NCBI GenBank assembly: GCA_950295325.1
Contig: OX485804.1
Location: forward strand, 66,938,033-66,998,032
Source of the DNA: Polytrichum commune
Lineage: Eukaryota > Streptophyta > Polytrichopsida > Polytrichales > Polytrichaceae
Direction of reading: 5' to 3'
Length of the DNA: 60,000 bases
Shown: positions 30,413 through 41,461 of the stretch, piece by piece
Position numbering within the stretch: the first letter of the stretch is position 1
How the letters are laid out: each line of letters starts with the position of its first letter
Position numbers and translations under genes: made by a program
Notes under the pieces: generated by a model
The model's input: only the letters and a program-made list of their open reading frames with translations
Told to the model about the DNA's origin: nothing
Databases searched by the model: none

Positions 30413-31616
30413 ACCCCAACTCCCTTGTGAGCTTTGGGGTCATGAAAGAATGCCTTAACTCTTTGTCAACCCATGAGACAAGCCTCCCATTCATTTGAGC
30501 CTCAAGGTACAAAAGTGTCGCGCACCTCTCCATGAGGAGTGCCTGAAACACCATGGGCACAAGGGGGACCCCGGAGTGACACCCGGGACTTGTGGCGCCG
30601 TTGGTGAGAGGGCCCAAGTGATCCTAGTGTGGGTGAGGGCCCCGGGCGTTGGGAACGCCTCCCACCCACGAAGACTAGGAGGCACAAGGGTAAGGCCATG
30701 AGCTATGCGTAGCTCATGGCGTGGTGATTCTAGAATGCTCAAGAACACCTCAATCGGAGGTGTGAGCTAGGAGTTATGGCCATTTGAGTGGGGCGCTGTC
30801 CCGGGACAGCGCCCTGGTACAGCAGTGCCTGGGAGGGATTCCCGGGACTGCCAAGGTTCAAACAGGCATAACTTCCCCAAGACTTGCTCGAATGGAGCAA
30901 GTGAGGAGTCCATCGGCATCTACGTGAAGCGTAGATGAGGATGGAGTGGTTGGTTGTTATGATCAGACATCATACAAGAAAGTTATGATGGTCTGAAGCT
31001 GCTGGGGGGTTCTAGGCCCAGCAGCTAAAGGAAATTGTCCACTTGGCCCCAACTCTTGGTAGGGAGACAAGAGGTTGGTTGACGGTGGGGTAGGGGCCCC
31101 GCGTAGAGTCCTAGAGGCTTATATGGGTGAGGTGGTGTGGCCTCACCCACCCGAGGCCGAACGGCACGGCCTCCATTGGCATTGGCCTAATGTGAGGCCA
31201 TAGTTGCCTAGTATGGTTCGGGTTGTTGTAGTGTTGCTCCGGCAACGCGATGATCAACATAAGATTGGACTTCCATGGATGGAAGTCCACATCTAAGGAT
31301 TGGTTACCGATTAAAGGGGTTGGTTAGCGATTAAGGGGTGAGTCCCGAAAGCAAAGTAGGAGGGTTGGTTCCCTCCTATGAACTATTGGTCCGGGGTAAG
31401 AGGAGCTATCCATTAGCATGGCGGAATGCGAATGGTTAGCGCTCGTAACCTTTGGTAGAAATGAAAATTGGCAAGATTGTCAAGGGGGGCTAGCAAGGGT
31501 TACCAATCGGCAATCCCGAACTCCCTTGTGAGCTTTGGGGTCATGAAAGAATGCCTTAACTCTTTGTCAACCCATGAGACAAGCCTCCCATTCATTTGAG
31601 CCTCAAGGTACAAAAG
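30401..31616. repeat. 115-bp direct duplication flanking an inverted LTR
   Basis: The 115-bp segment 30401-30515 recurs at 31502-31616 with a few substitutions, on either side of the nested LTR. Element 2 has one copy and no LTR at the corresponding place (about 47800-47910). Confidence 0.85.
30516..31501 (+). mobile_element. Solo LTR nested in element 1, opposite orientation
   Basis: Starts TGTCGCGCACC and runs to AGGGTT; the final GCGACA is missing. It carries the doubled 'ggttaccgatt/ggttagcgatt' text typical of element 2's LTR (996-bp subfamily) rather than its host's. Sense orientation is +, against the host element. Confidence 0.85.
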
Positions 31617-31649
31617 ACTTGGCCTCGGCTTAAGGCTACTAGCCTTGGC

Positions 31650-31985
31650 CACAAAGCCATCGTCCAACATTTGGTCTTCGGCAACTTGGCTTGGCTTGGT
31701 CCGCAAAGCCAACTTTAAACATTTCGTCCGCGGGACAAATTGATTTGGTGCCACAAAACCAATTTCTAATAATTTGTCCGCAAAACAAACATGTTTTGCC
31801 TTGGTAGCACCAAGCCACCTTCCCACACTCCGTCCGCGGCACGAACATGAATTGCCTTGGTAGGACAAACCCACCTCCCAACATTCCGTCCGCGGCACAA
31901 GTATGATTTGCTTTGGAAGCATAAAGCCACCTTTCAACATTCCGTCCGCGGCACCAACATGTTCTGCCTAGGTAAAATGGACCAA
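31650..31985 (-). repeat. ~60-bp tandem repeats in element 1 leader
   Basis: About five diverged units built on 'cattccgtccgcggcacnaacatg...ttgccttggta' precede the protease region. The same repeats are at about 47955-48215 in element 2. Translated they give ~20-residue units with no recognised gag motif. Confidence 0.75.
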
Positions 31986-32619
31986 ACAATTTGCACTCAT
32001 TTCTTTGGGACCTACTTTGGCTAAAGCCACTTGTGGTGATGCGCCGCCAAACTTTTCTTCGGGACCATCGGATTCAATGATCTTGCAAACTTTCTGATCC
32101 CCACCATGTCCTCAAGAAGCCTTGGGGAATTAAACAAGGCATCCACCACCTGCTTTTAAAACCCCACCTAAAAGGATGCATTTCTTAGAAAGCTCGTCCG
32201 TTTTAGGTGTATCCTTCATTTGTGCGTTTGAATAGCGCACATAGGCCTTAAGAGGCCCCGGGTGCCTCATTAGCACCAAATTCATTCCAACATCAATACC
32301 TTCCAAGCATTTCGAATTGGAATTTCAATCCAACATTAATGCCCTCCAAGGTTTTGGGTGCTTTCGGTATTCTAGGCCCCAAATGTTTTTTGAGGTTTGC
32401 GGGAGCCCTTTTCAAAACACTCCTCCATTTTCCTTACCAAATCCACCCTCATGCCCACCATTGTCATTTGAACCAATGGTATGGTCAAAATCCACTTGCA
32501 CATGATCCTTGTTCCAATTTGAGCCTCACAACCTTTTGGAAACCCCGGGCTCACCATCATAACCCGCATTTATGATAGCCATGTTTCCCTCAAAGTGCGA
32601 GCTCAAAACTTGGAACCCT

Positions 32620-32631
32620 GCTCTGATACCA
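32620..32631 (-). other. Primer binding site, element 1 (initiator tRNA-Met)
   Basis: TGGTATCAGAGC on the - strand, two bases inside the 5' LTR: complementary to the 3' end of plant initiator tRNA-Met. Confidence 0.9.
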
Positions 32632-32633
32632 AG

Positions 32634-33608
32634 TGTCGCAACCCTTGCTAGCCCCCCCTTGACCATCTTGCCAATTTTCAATTCTAGCAAAGGTTACGAG
32701 TGGCTAACCCTTCGCATACCGCCATGCTAATGGTTAGCTCCTCTAACCCCGGACCAATAGTTCATAGGAGGGAACCAACCCTCCTACTTTGCTTTCGGGA
32801 CTCACCCCTTAATCGGTAACCCATTTCCCCAATGTGGACTTCCATCCATGGAAGTCCAATCCTATGTTGATCATCGCGTTGCCGGAGCAACACTACAACA
32901 ACCCGAACCATACTAGGCAACTATGGCCTCACAATGGGCCAATGCCCATGGAGGCCTTGACGTTCGGCCTCGGGTGGGTGAGGCCACACCACCTCACCCA
33001 TATAAGCCTCTAGGACTTCACGCGGGGCCCCTACCCCACCGTCAACCAACCTCTTGTCTCTCTACCAAGAGTTGGGGCCAAGTGGACATTTTCCTTTAGC
33101 TGCTGGGCCTAGAACCCCCCAGCAGCTTCAGACCATCATAACTTCCTTGTATGATGTTTTATCATAACAACCAACCACTCCATCTTCATCTACGTTTCAC
33201 GTAGATGCCGATGGACTCCTCAGTTGCCCCATTTGGGCAAGTTACGAGGACGTTATGCCTCTTTGAACCTTGGCAGTCCCGGGAGTCACTCCCAGGCACT
33301 GCTGCACCAGGGCGCTGTCCCGGGACAGCGCCCCACTCAAATGGCCATAACTCCTAGCTCACACCTCGGATTGAGGTGTTCTTGAGCATTCTAGAATCAC
33401 CACGCTATGAGCTACGCATAGCTCATGGCCTTACCCTCATGCTTCCTAGTCTCAGTGGGTGGGAGGCGTTCCCAACGCCCGGGGCCCTCACCCACACTAG
33501 GATCACTTGGGCCCTCTCACCAATGGCGCCACAAGTCCCGGGTGTCACTCCGGGGTCCCCCTTGTGCCCATGGTGTTTCGGGCACTCCTTATGGAGAGGT
33601 GCGCGACA
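32634..33608 (-). repeat. Element 1, 5' LTR (975 bp)
   Basis: Same length and, where compared, same sequence as 25446-26420. Followed by TSD AGCAG (33609-33613). Confidence 0.9.
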
Positions 33609-33613
33609 AGCAG

Positions 33614-35598
33614 TTGGGAGCCGTTGACATGTTTTTGTGAATCAAAGCCCTGGAGGGAAAACACGAGACAACACAATAACTTGGAGGAATAAATGTGAAC
33701 TGAAGGTAAGAAATCCACATCAAAGCTAGGGAGTATTGAATGTTAGATTTGTAGAAGCGTTGGCGTTGTCAAGGTAGTTCACATGTACATCCACAATTTC
33801 TTGCGTGTTTTGGATCCAAAATGCACCATTCTGTTGATAAGCATGCATGTGGATTTCCAAGCCTATTGCACTGGACCCTCCACTCCATGGAGCAGTTGGA
33901 AGGACATAAGACATGTTCATGGAACGCCTTAGGGCCTGAGAATTTGTTGTGCATGCGCCCAGTAGGTGGTGAACATAATGGGTGTGTATGTATATATCTT
34001 CAAGGTGACCCCCTTAATTAATGCAGTCTGTATCCCTGGGATTCAAGCATAGCAACCGCGGTGTTGAAGGAGGACAGAGGACCCAGAAGAAAATCAAGAA
34101 TCAATCGTGGTCGTCGAAACAACACCCCACGAGTATTGACGAGCAGCAGCCTTCATTTTCCCGAGCAGAAGAGCAGAACACCGCCAGCTTTGAAATATTC
34201 AACAGCATACTTTGAAGTTCTTTATTCTTAAATAGATAAATTATATTCCACACAGCAGCTCCATGGATTTTTTTGCAGGACGTTATAGCAGACTTTTGTT
34301 GATTAGAATCCTGAGAGCCTCACTGGAAATCTCCAGTGAGCAGTTTTGTGTACTGGGTTACCAGCAACGATGACCTCTCTGGTCCAGATTGCAGCTACAA
34401 TACATCTTTTTGTGTTGCCATAATTTTCTCTGTATGTGTACTCGTTTGCCAAGAGCAATTCCAACACGTTATTTATTGCATTAAACGTTTCGCGACTTAA
34501 TTGCAATGCTAGGCCGTCATTTGAATATTGCATGATTCTTGGTCATTCACACTTTGAAGGATGTACATGAAGTTGATGAGTGCCCATTCAACAATGTGAT
34601 GTAGTAACGGTTAAAATTTTGAGTGATAAATTGTGATATGTTTGTTGAAACCACGCACACTATATGTGTCGTCATTTTGCATTGCACCATGGGATTCAAT
34701 TTCACCTAGAAATGGATTTGATAGTGAAAACACCCTTCTCCTGTTGTTTTGTTGCTTGATCGATCATTTCTTGAAGGTCATTTCCGTCAATTCTCTTCTT
34801 TAATTGTGCATGACAGTCATGTCCCATTGGAAATCACCCTCATCTTGTCCTTCTTGCGGGGTCGCATGGCAGTGTCTTGTTGTGATGTCTCTTATTTCCG
34901 ACCCCCTAATTTCCAGGTGAAGCCCCCAAGTCCACTATTAGAGCAGCAGTCTGAACAATAGCACCGTACGGGTTTGACGAATCCAATCTACACTTTCACG
35001 CCTCCCATAAGTCACTCTCCTTCATGGTGAACACAATGAGTATGCCCGTGTGGGGGTCCGATGTCAAAACCCAGCCGATGTTGATTGCAATACGTTTAGG
35101 AGCACTAATTTATGTGCCACACGGATACAAGATACGCATGGAGCTATACAGGCAACTAGCAGGTATATTGATGATACACTGGACATGGCCTTCTTTCCCC
35201 TTTCACCCCATGGATTACAATACAGGGAATGTGCATGGAGATGGACTGCCAGTAATTTATGCATGCAAGTGTCACTCGAACTCCAATGTGGCTGCAGGTA
35301 ATTAATTGCCTGCGCTGATAAACGATGGCACTGCACTAGTGTTTGCCTTGCAGCAACTCCATGCATGTTTAGGAAGTTGCTATAGAATCGTTCTTTAATT
35401 GGTATGAATTAGGACGTCAATGTCGACGAAGGAGTTTAACGATCGCATATATAAAATACATGCATGTAGCTGCGAACACCATGCAAGCAATGGCCACTCC
35501 CAGCGCGTGTGGAGGAAATTCGTATTTCCATGTGGCAGTCAATGGAAGCGCCAAGTTTATCATGATTTGACATTTGGTGGTACAGGACGACACTTGTA
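33614..35598. other. Non-coding between element 1 and transposon copy C
   Basis: No supported gene. Short open frames (for example 34021-34215, 35024-35305) lack motifs or splice context. The sequence resembles unique intergenic DNA. Confidence 0.4.
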
Positions 35599-35766
35599 TG
35601 TGAGCGGAGAGCGGAGAGCGTAGATTTGGAGAGCGTAGAGCGTAGATGAAATAAAAATAGTAAACTTGCAAGACTAAAATTAGGATATTTCAAAAATATC
35701 CAAAAATATACCTAGAATATTCTAGAATCGGCCAAAAATAGTAAAAATTGGACCTATTTCCGTGGG
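35599..35766 (-). repeat. Transposon 3'-end motif, copy C
   Basis: On the + strand: gtgagcggagagcggagagcg with further gagcgtaga units (35599-35648), then GGACCTATTTCCGTGGG at 35750-35766. Read on the strand of transposase copy C this is the same order and spacing (about 100 bp) as the motif downstream of copies A and D. Confidence 0.65.
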
Positions 35767-36101
35767 ATGTATATGTCATAAAATTTTAAAAATGGCCCTA
35801 AATTTGGAATGGTCTCATTTAGTTTGGAACCAGTGAGGTGGTTGAATTATTAAAACCAATGATGATCACAAGAAAAAATCAATGAAAATGGAATTTCGGA
35901 GATTGGTATAATTGAAGAATGAGTCAATCAAAATACAAAGGAATCAAAATAATGAACTTCCTTCGTTTTTATTCATCACTTTTCTCTTTGTCTTATATGT
36001 GAGTCTACTCTATAGCTTGGACTTTAGCAATTATCGTATGTGGCCGAATAGATTATATATTGGACTCATACCCAACATCATTGTATATACACTTGCATAC
36101 A

Positions 36102-36572
36102 ATGGGTGAAGAGAGAGATATGTTTGCTGGATTAGGATGGGAGAAGGAAATTAGGAGTCTAGCAGATCCTCATATTCCGGTTAATTTGTCGCCGGAATTT
36201 TCGTTTGCTGCTGGAAATCGAAGTAGTGATGACTACGACCTGACTCCATTTTCGCAGTCTACACAAGCATGGAGGTGGAGGACGCGGGAGGAGCAAAAAC
36301 AACGTGAGCAAAAAGAAAAGAGGGAGGAAGATGTGTCGGAGAAGGACGTTGATTTGGATGAAGACAAATCGAACGAAACGGAGGAGGAGGAGGTGAAGGT
36401 TGTAGGGGAATCTTCGAAGTCTCTTTCATTTCGCGAACGGATGAGAGCCTTGCCGCCACATCATCTGCCGTTGAAAGAACGAAAGAGAGATAAGACAATT
36501 TTTTATATGGATTTGCTTAGACCGGGTCCACCTCCCTCGGATTCATCCAAGAAGTATGCGAAACGGAAATAG
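36102..36572 (+). CDS. Small charged protein within copy C (156 aa)
   Basis: From ATG 36102 to TAG 36572. N-terminal half is mixed (MFAGLGWEKEIRSLAD), followed by a Glu/Lys-rich stretch (REEQKQREQKEKREED, NETEEEEVKVVGESS) and a basic end (SSKKYAKRK). No known domain. It lies on the opposite strand to transposase copy C, between its stop and the transposon end, and its last 100-150 bp are duplicated at 37.2 kb. It could be an element-encoded accessory protein or captured host sequence. Confidence 0.5.
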   Translation: MGEERDMFAGLGWEKEIRSLADPHIPVNLSPEFSFAAGNRSSDDYDLTPFSQSTQAWRWRTREEQKQREQKEKREEDVSEKDVDLDEDKSNETEEEEVKVVGESSKSLSFRERMRALPPHHLPLKERKRDKTIFYMDLLRPGPPPSDSSKKYAKRK

Positions 36573-36689
36573 AGTTGATAGACATAGGAAGCATTGTAAT
36601 CATACATTTATTATATCAATCAATTATTGCAATTGGTTTTGGCGGTGACGGTTCATGGAAAGGAGGGATGTGGAAGAGATAAGAGTACA

Positions 36690-36805
36690 CAAAATGTAGT
36701 GAACAATGAAAGGAACATGGTTGAAAGAGATGTGTCCAAATTCGATGACTCGAATTTGGCCACACCTCTTTCAACCATGTTCCTTTCATTGTTCACTACA
36801 TTTTG
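36690..36805. repeat. Long hairpin: 56-bp inverted repeat with 4-nt loop
   Basis: Arms 36690-36745 and 36750-36805 are complementary except at two positions, with loop TGAC. Transcribed from either strand it would fold into a near-perfect stem. It lies between the two duplicated gene tails. It could be a foldback element or a young microRNA/siRNA precursor. Confidence 0.9.
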
Positions 36806-36809
36806 TTTA

Positions 36810-37150
36810 CTCTATGCGGAGTGGAGCTACAGATGAAGAGTCACTTGAATGCGTTGGAGGCCGAAGAGAAACGTCATGTATCTTAAATTGTTGATGCTTG
36901 AATGTATCTCCTGAAAATTTAGGCAGTCTTGTAAATATATATTTTCTGCCTAAGCTGCTAGTAACATGCGGTAGCCGTGCATAGTCTATATAGTCTGAAT
37001 GACAAAACATTTTCTTATTGAAGAAGACAATATGAATATTGTCTTGCTGACTCAGAATATGTAATGACAAGGGAATTTTGAGTGGCCACCGTCCATTGAT
37101 AAGAATCTAGGCTGTTTGTAGGTTGGCTCCTAGTTTTTGGCCGAAAAGAG
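36810..37150. other. Non-coding spacer
   Basis: Between the hairpin and the second gene-tail copy; no gene seen. Confidence 0.4.
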
Positions 37151-37412
37151 AGAAGGATCGAAAGAGAGATAAGACAGTTTCTTATATGGATTTGCTTCGA
37201 CGGGGTCCACCTCCCTAGGAATCATCCAAGAAGTATGCGAAACGGAAATAGAGTTGATAGGCATAGAAAGCATTGTAATACACAATTTTGAAGTAAATAA
37301 AAATAATCATTAAGATTATACCTTTATTATATCAATCAATTATTGCTTCACAAGAGGTCCAGAAATGGACACATATATCATAGCCTAATGTAGTGCTAGG
37401 CTGAGAGGGATT

Positions 37413-38852
37413 CTAGGAAGTAGAATGTGTCAAGAGACCTCCCTCCATGATGAGTTTGACCTCATTGAAACTAAATGTCGGGGCGTGTATGAACAAATTC
37501 ACTTCCGCATCCAAATTAGAAACCTTGAGGAAGATGTAATACAGATGCTTACAATTCATATAAGAATTTCGTTTGCGGCCGAATTTGGAAATCATATCCA
37601 AGAAGTATGCGCAGTTGCACTCTGGAAGAGAACTCACTGTCACCTGGTAGATGGGTGGTTGCGGTTCTGACTTGGACTGCAGTATGATAATGCACCCAAA
37701 TCCCGGTTGAGGGATCATAGTTAACTTCAGCACAGTAGCATGCATAGCTTCAGCAGAGGCAATCATCTGCCTCTGCTTTGCAGAAGGTGCGCTGCTGGAT
37801 CGCTGAACAAGCTTGGACAATCTTGTGGTAAGGATGAAGTCGGGGTTTTCTGGAACACGGATTCGAGACATATTCAGCGGGGGAGCAGAATTGGTGAAGA
37901 GTCGAGTCGGTGTGATGCGCTCCTTTGGTGGGAGTTGAAAACTTGCGTTCTCAAGGGCGAAGATCTCCGAGCGGGTGAGGTTGGTACCAATCTTGACGGG
38001 CCAGATTGGTGGAATAGGAGGCTTCTGGTCATCAGCAGAGAACGGCATGACCCATTTCCGACGAGGGCCCTTTACGCAACGCTCGATGTCATCTGGGCAA
38101 AAAACGAATTCCGTGCGCTTCATAGATTGCAGTTTGTAATGATGCCACATACCAGTGTAGGTCGGCGCAGGGACGCTCTTGTTATTGGTGACGATTCTTG
38201 CGGTGCACTTCTTCTTTGTGCCAGCATGATTAGCCCAACAAGACTTCCCAGATGTATAGGGTATGCGAGCAATATGCCAAAGAGAGACATCTACTTTGGT
38301 TTCTTGTACGGCGGTGACACGATTGAAACCAAGTCCTGTAGGTGAAGGCACTTGAACCTCTTGTACAGAGGGGGAAGACTCCTCAATGATAGTAGGTAGT
38401 GTTTCAGGTTGAGAGCGAGTGACTCGCTTACCGGGGGGAGGGCGAGAGAAGTTCACGGTATCAGGGCGGTGGGTCTCACCATCATCACCAATTGGAGTGT
38501 CTAGTCGCCGCTTCTGTGAGCCAAACACCTCGGCGCCCTCAAGGTGTGGATTGCGAGTGCAAAATTCTTCCCCACCGGGCATGTCAAGCAAGACCTTCTG
38601 CAACACTGTGGGGTCGCCCGTACGTTGAGCACCCCTGAGCTTGAGTTCTTCTTTGCTAGGACCGTCTCCGCCAATTCCACCTTTAAGGAATTGGTAGTAT
38701 GCCACAACCTGTAAGAAAGCGCGAATGTAGTCGTCCACTGTAGCCACGTAGAGATCTCCACCCTTGTTGCCAGAGGCTTGAAGCCACTTGTTGTGGACGG
38801 ACTCCGCAAGATTACAAGACGGCATCTCGGCCAACTGGTCTTGGGTGAAAAC
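37413..38852 (-). CDS. Transposase copy C, exon 2 (last catalytic Glu, Cys module, SWIM)
   Basis: Encodes residues 700-1178 of the only apparently intact transposase here. It starts after an AAAAAAAG acceptor at 38853 in phase 0. NLAESVHN (E716) matches the last catalytic position of MULE transposases (NxxEsxN). The family-specific Cys module follows: CWANHAGTKKKC (904-915) and VFCPDDIERC (951-958). A complete SWIM zinc finger lies near the C-terminus: C1111-x-C1113 and C1133-x-H1135. SWIM fingers are known in MuDR/FAR1-type transposases. The product should act in the nucleus on the transposon ends; target DNA is unknown. Confidence 0.8.
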   Translation of the reverse strand, partial: VFTQDQLAEMPSCNLAESVHNKWLQASGNKGGDLYVATVDDYIRAFLQVVAYYQFLKGGIGGDGPSKEELKLRGAQRTGDPTVLQKVLLDMPGGEEFCTRNPHLEGAEVFGSQKRRLDTPIGDDGETHRPDTVNFSRPPPGKRVTRSQPETLPTIIEESSPSVQEVQVPSPTGLGFNRVTAVQETKVDVSLWHIARIPYTSGKSCWANHAGTKKKCTARIVTNNKSVPAPTYTGMWHHYKLQSMKRTEFVFCPDDIERCVKGPRRKWVMPFSADDQKPPIPPIWPVKIGTNLTRSEIFALENASFQLPPKERITPTRLFTNSAPPLNMSRIRVPENPDFILTTRLSKLVQRSSSAPSAKQRQMIASAEAMHATVLKLTMIPQPGFGCIIILQSKSEPQPPIYQVTVSSLPECNCAYFLDMISKFGRKRNSYMNCKHLYYIFLKVSNLDAEVNLFIHAPTFSFNEVKLIMEGGLLTHSTS

Positions 38853-38947
38853 CTTTTTTTGCTTGCAGATATCAAGTATTAGAATAAGTACAAAGAGAAG
38901 AAACTGAATCCACGAAAAAACAATAATTAGTCAAGCAGGAGATGTAC

Positions 38948-41044
38948 CAGTTCCATGAAACCACCCCATTGAAGGTAGCGGAAGTGCCAAAAAGCAAGCC
39001 AGAGCTGAAGATGCTTGAGACCGTCCTCACTTGTACAATTGGATGACGCCCACCAAGCCTTGATAGCTAAGTACCTAGTCTCAGGCTCTGCCATAGAAGA
39101 CGCATTTCGATATTGAAGGCAAAGGTGTCTATGTTGGTCTTGTAACTCATGTTTTATATAGGTTTTTGTATGTTTTTCAAGCGATTTTTTCCAATGGAAA
39201 AAACAAGTGCGCTCACGACCCTCCATTGGAATTTTGGGATCTCCTGAACCATACACAATGCGAACAGCGTTCCAATTGGCTTGCGCACTGTCCGCCATGA
39301 AGCCTATAAAGGTTGGATGTGGGATACCGTGTCGGGCCATGACGTGGTTGAGGTTATGCCAGAAGAGCACTTGGGCATCCTTATCCTCCGATTGGAAATC
39401 ACAACATGAAATGGTCATGACCCGTTGATAAGTCCCATCATAGACATGAGCAGCCATGGTGGTCCACCCTTTGACCCGCTTCACGTGATCGGACATCATC
39501 CATGCGTTCTCGAGGTCCCCACCCGGTTGCATCCAACGAACCAAATCCACTCCACTTCCAGGACCAACCTCGGACATCTTGAAGACGAACACCTTGTCAG
39601 CATCGTCACCTTGTCCTGGGAATTGGTTTCGTTGAACGTAGGCCCAATTGCTAACACCTCTGAGCTTAGCGATGCCATCCATAACACCGAACCTCCGCAA
39701 ATATTTGAAAGAGGTAACCTTAGAGCGAATGTTGGGGGAAGTCAACTCTCTACAACTCTCAAACACATGTTCCAACTCTTTTAAGGAGAGGGGTCGTTGT
39801 GTGTCATTATCGCTAGAAAGGAGGAACTCACCAACAATGTCCTTGCTGGTTTCAAGGACGATCTTGCTGTGAGTGGCTTGAGGCGTACGCTCAACATGCT
39901 CCTCGAGAAGTGCATTGATACGCTTCCGGCTGTCTCTGCAGTCTCCAACCTTCACTGGATGTTGATGAGTACCGAGATGAATGCATGCTCTTTGAGAGGA
40001 TTCCTTCCCATGGACGTAGAAGATTTTTGCCTGGCAAAGAGAAATGCATTTGGGAGGCACTTTGCAGATCCTGCAAACTAGAGTAGATCCGGATGGTACA
40101 ATGCCAGATAGAGGGAAAGGATCTTTAGTGAAACCTTCGAATTCTGTGTCGTTGACATTAGATGTACGATGGGCGCGTTGAAGGTAATCACAACTAGGGT
40201 TTTGGCATTGGAGATGGCCAACACAGGTAGAGGAACGAAATGTAAGGCCAAAGTCGTTTGTAATGTTGGTGGTTTGAGTCTTCGTCCAAACATGGCCATC
40301 ATATTGCTTGTCCATGCCGTCCAACGACTTGGCCCTGGTTTGAGATGATGAGACTTCAGCGGCAGGGAGGACAAATAACTGGGTACCATTGAAACGAGGG
40401 GGAAGGTGATTAACTACTTGGATTTGTAGTTTATCATAATCTAATTTCTTGAGGACGTTCTTACTACCGGGCATAGAACTAAGACGACGAAGACATTGAA
40501 CAATAGGCTGAGGAGGTTTGGACGTAGAGGGTACCGAAGTAGGTGAAGGTACAGAGAGAGAAGGAGAAGGCGTGACATAGGCAGTAGAGGGAAACAAATG
40601 AGGAGAATCATGAACTGATACATCTTCACGCTGAACTGGTACATCTTCACTGGAAGAATCAGACAAGTCTATAACGCTGTCTACACCAGGCTCGGTCTTG
40701 ACACTTATTACCGGAGGGGTGCTAAAGACAGCAGTCGATGATCGAAGAGGAGTAAGGATTTCAGTTGACACTCCACTCGGAGAATCTGCCCAACCACAAA
40801 CCCTATACTTTCCCGCGCCAAGCTCCCATACGACATTGCCATTGTCAGTTACCTTGGAGGTCTCATGGAAAGTATGAACGAGCAATCCAGTATCAGGATG
40901 GAAGATCTCACGCTCTACCCATATTGTATTAGGTTTGAAAGAGAACCTAATGCTAAGATGAAGCTCCGAGACAACAACAATGCCTTGTGCATCAATGGGG
41001 AATAGAAGAGGGACCCCGATCCCATTGGAACAAAGTTCGGCCAT
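38948..41044 (-). CDS. Transposase copy C, exon 1 (SUMO motifs, zinc region, DDE core)
   Basis: Residues 1-699 of a MULE-like transposase; the exon ends GGFMEL/GTACAT, and the 95-bp intron 38853-38947 is phase 0. In order: beta-rich N-terminal region; VKTEP (115-119, psi-K-x-E); VIDLSDSSSED (124-134, SUMO-interacting type); Ser/Pro linker; Cys/His-rich region (C274, C280, C285, C324, C327, C333, C337, C354, H356, H362) like the zinc-binding part of MULE transposases; then the DDE region with HVYDGTYQRV (D536), FMADSAQANWNAV (D585) and the CxxH signature CFFH (614-617). With E716 in exon 2 this fits the CxxH group of DDE transposases. Start ATG 41044 aligns with copies A and D. MULE is my best assignment; another CxxH superfamily is possible. 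Confidence 0.8.
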
Positions 41045-41461
41045 TTCAGATGGAAATATGAAAGAGGATTGTCAACATTGTGGGCTACCTATTTATTATA
41101 AATGTGAAGCTGAAGACAATTGTAATGGACGTGATCCACATGACGGATGAACTATGAACGAGAGCATGACTAATATTTTTAAATTTGTAACACTCTAAAA
41201 CAAGGAGTCTGAAAGTGAGGGGTAAAGCTGGCACGATATACAAAATTAAAGCGGCTAAAATTATTGGAATCAAACGACTGACGAAAACACAAATTGGCAT
41301 TAAAAATAGAATTGTACCTAGTGCGAACACTTATGTTCAATATAGATTTCATTTGTCTTATACCAAAGTTACGGGTTCTTGACTGCCTTAAGATGTGTTT
41401 GGTTCAAAGGAGGGCTTTGCGAGTGTTGGAGTAGACATGCTCGGGAAGGGTGATACATGAC
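41045..41461. other. Divergent intergenic region of copy C
   Basis: Lies between the transposase (-) and accessory ORF (+); no gene. Promoters of both are expected here. Confidence 0.45.

Larger units (their letters stand above)
25446..33608 (-). mobile_element. Ty3/gypsy chromovirus-type LTR retrotransposon, element 1
   Basis: An 8163-bp element in - orientation with two 975-bp LTRs and TSD AGCAG. Order on the - strand: 5' LTR, primer site, leader with ~60-bp tandem repeats, retropepsin-like region, remnant of the end of reverse transcriptase, RNase H-like segment in tandem copies, integrase zinc finger and core, GPY/F end, chromodomain relic, about 0.8 kb of non-coding text, polypurine tract, 3' LTR. 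Stops and shifts interrupt all coding parts, and the space between protease and RNase H (about 320 bp) cannot hold a reverse transcriptase palm, so it is non-autonomous. The two LTRs look identical where compared, implying recent insertion. Confidence 0.9.
36479..37348 (+). repeat. Duplicated 3' end of the 36.1-kb gene
   Basis: Segment 36479-36630 (last ~30 codons, stop, 3' text with 'ttattatatcaatcaattattgc') recurs at 37159-37348, with one internal stop change and a ~50-bp insertion. Direct orientation, like the duplicated tail of transposase A. Confidence 0.8.

Noticed and set aside
36627-36836. ORFs over the 36.7-kb hairpin
   Set aside because: They read through the inverted repeat and are its by-products.
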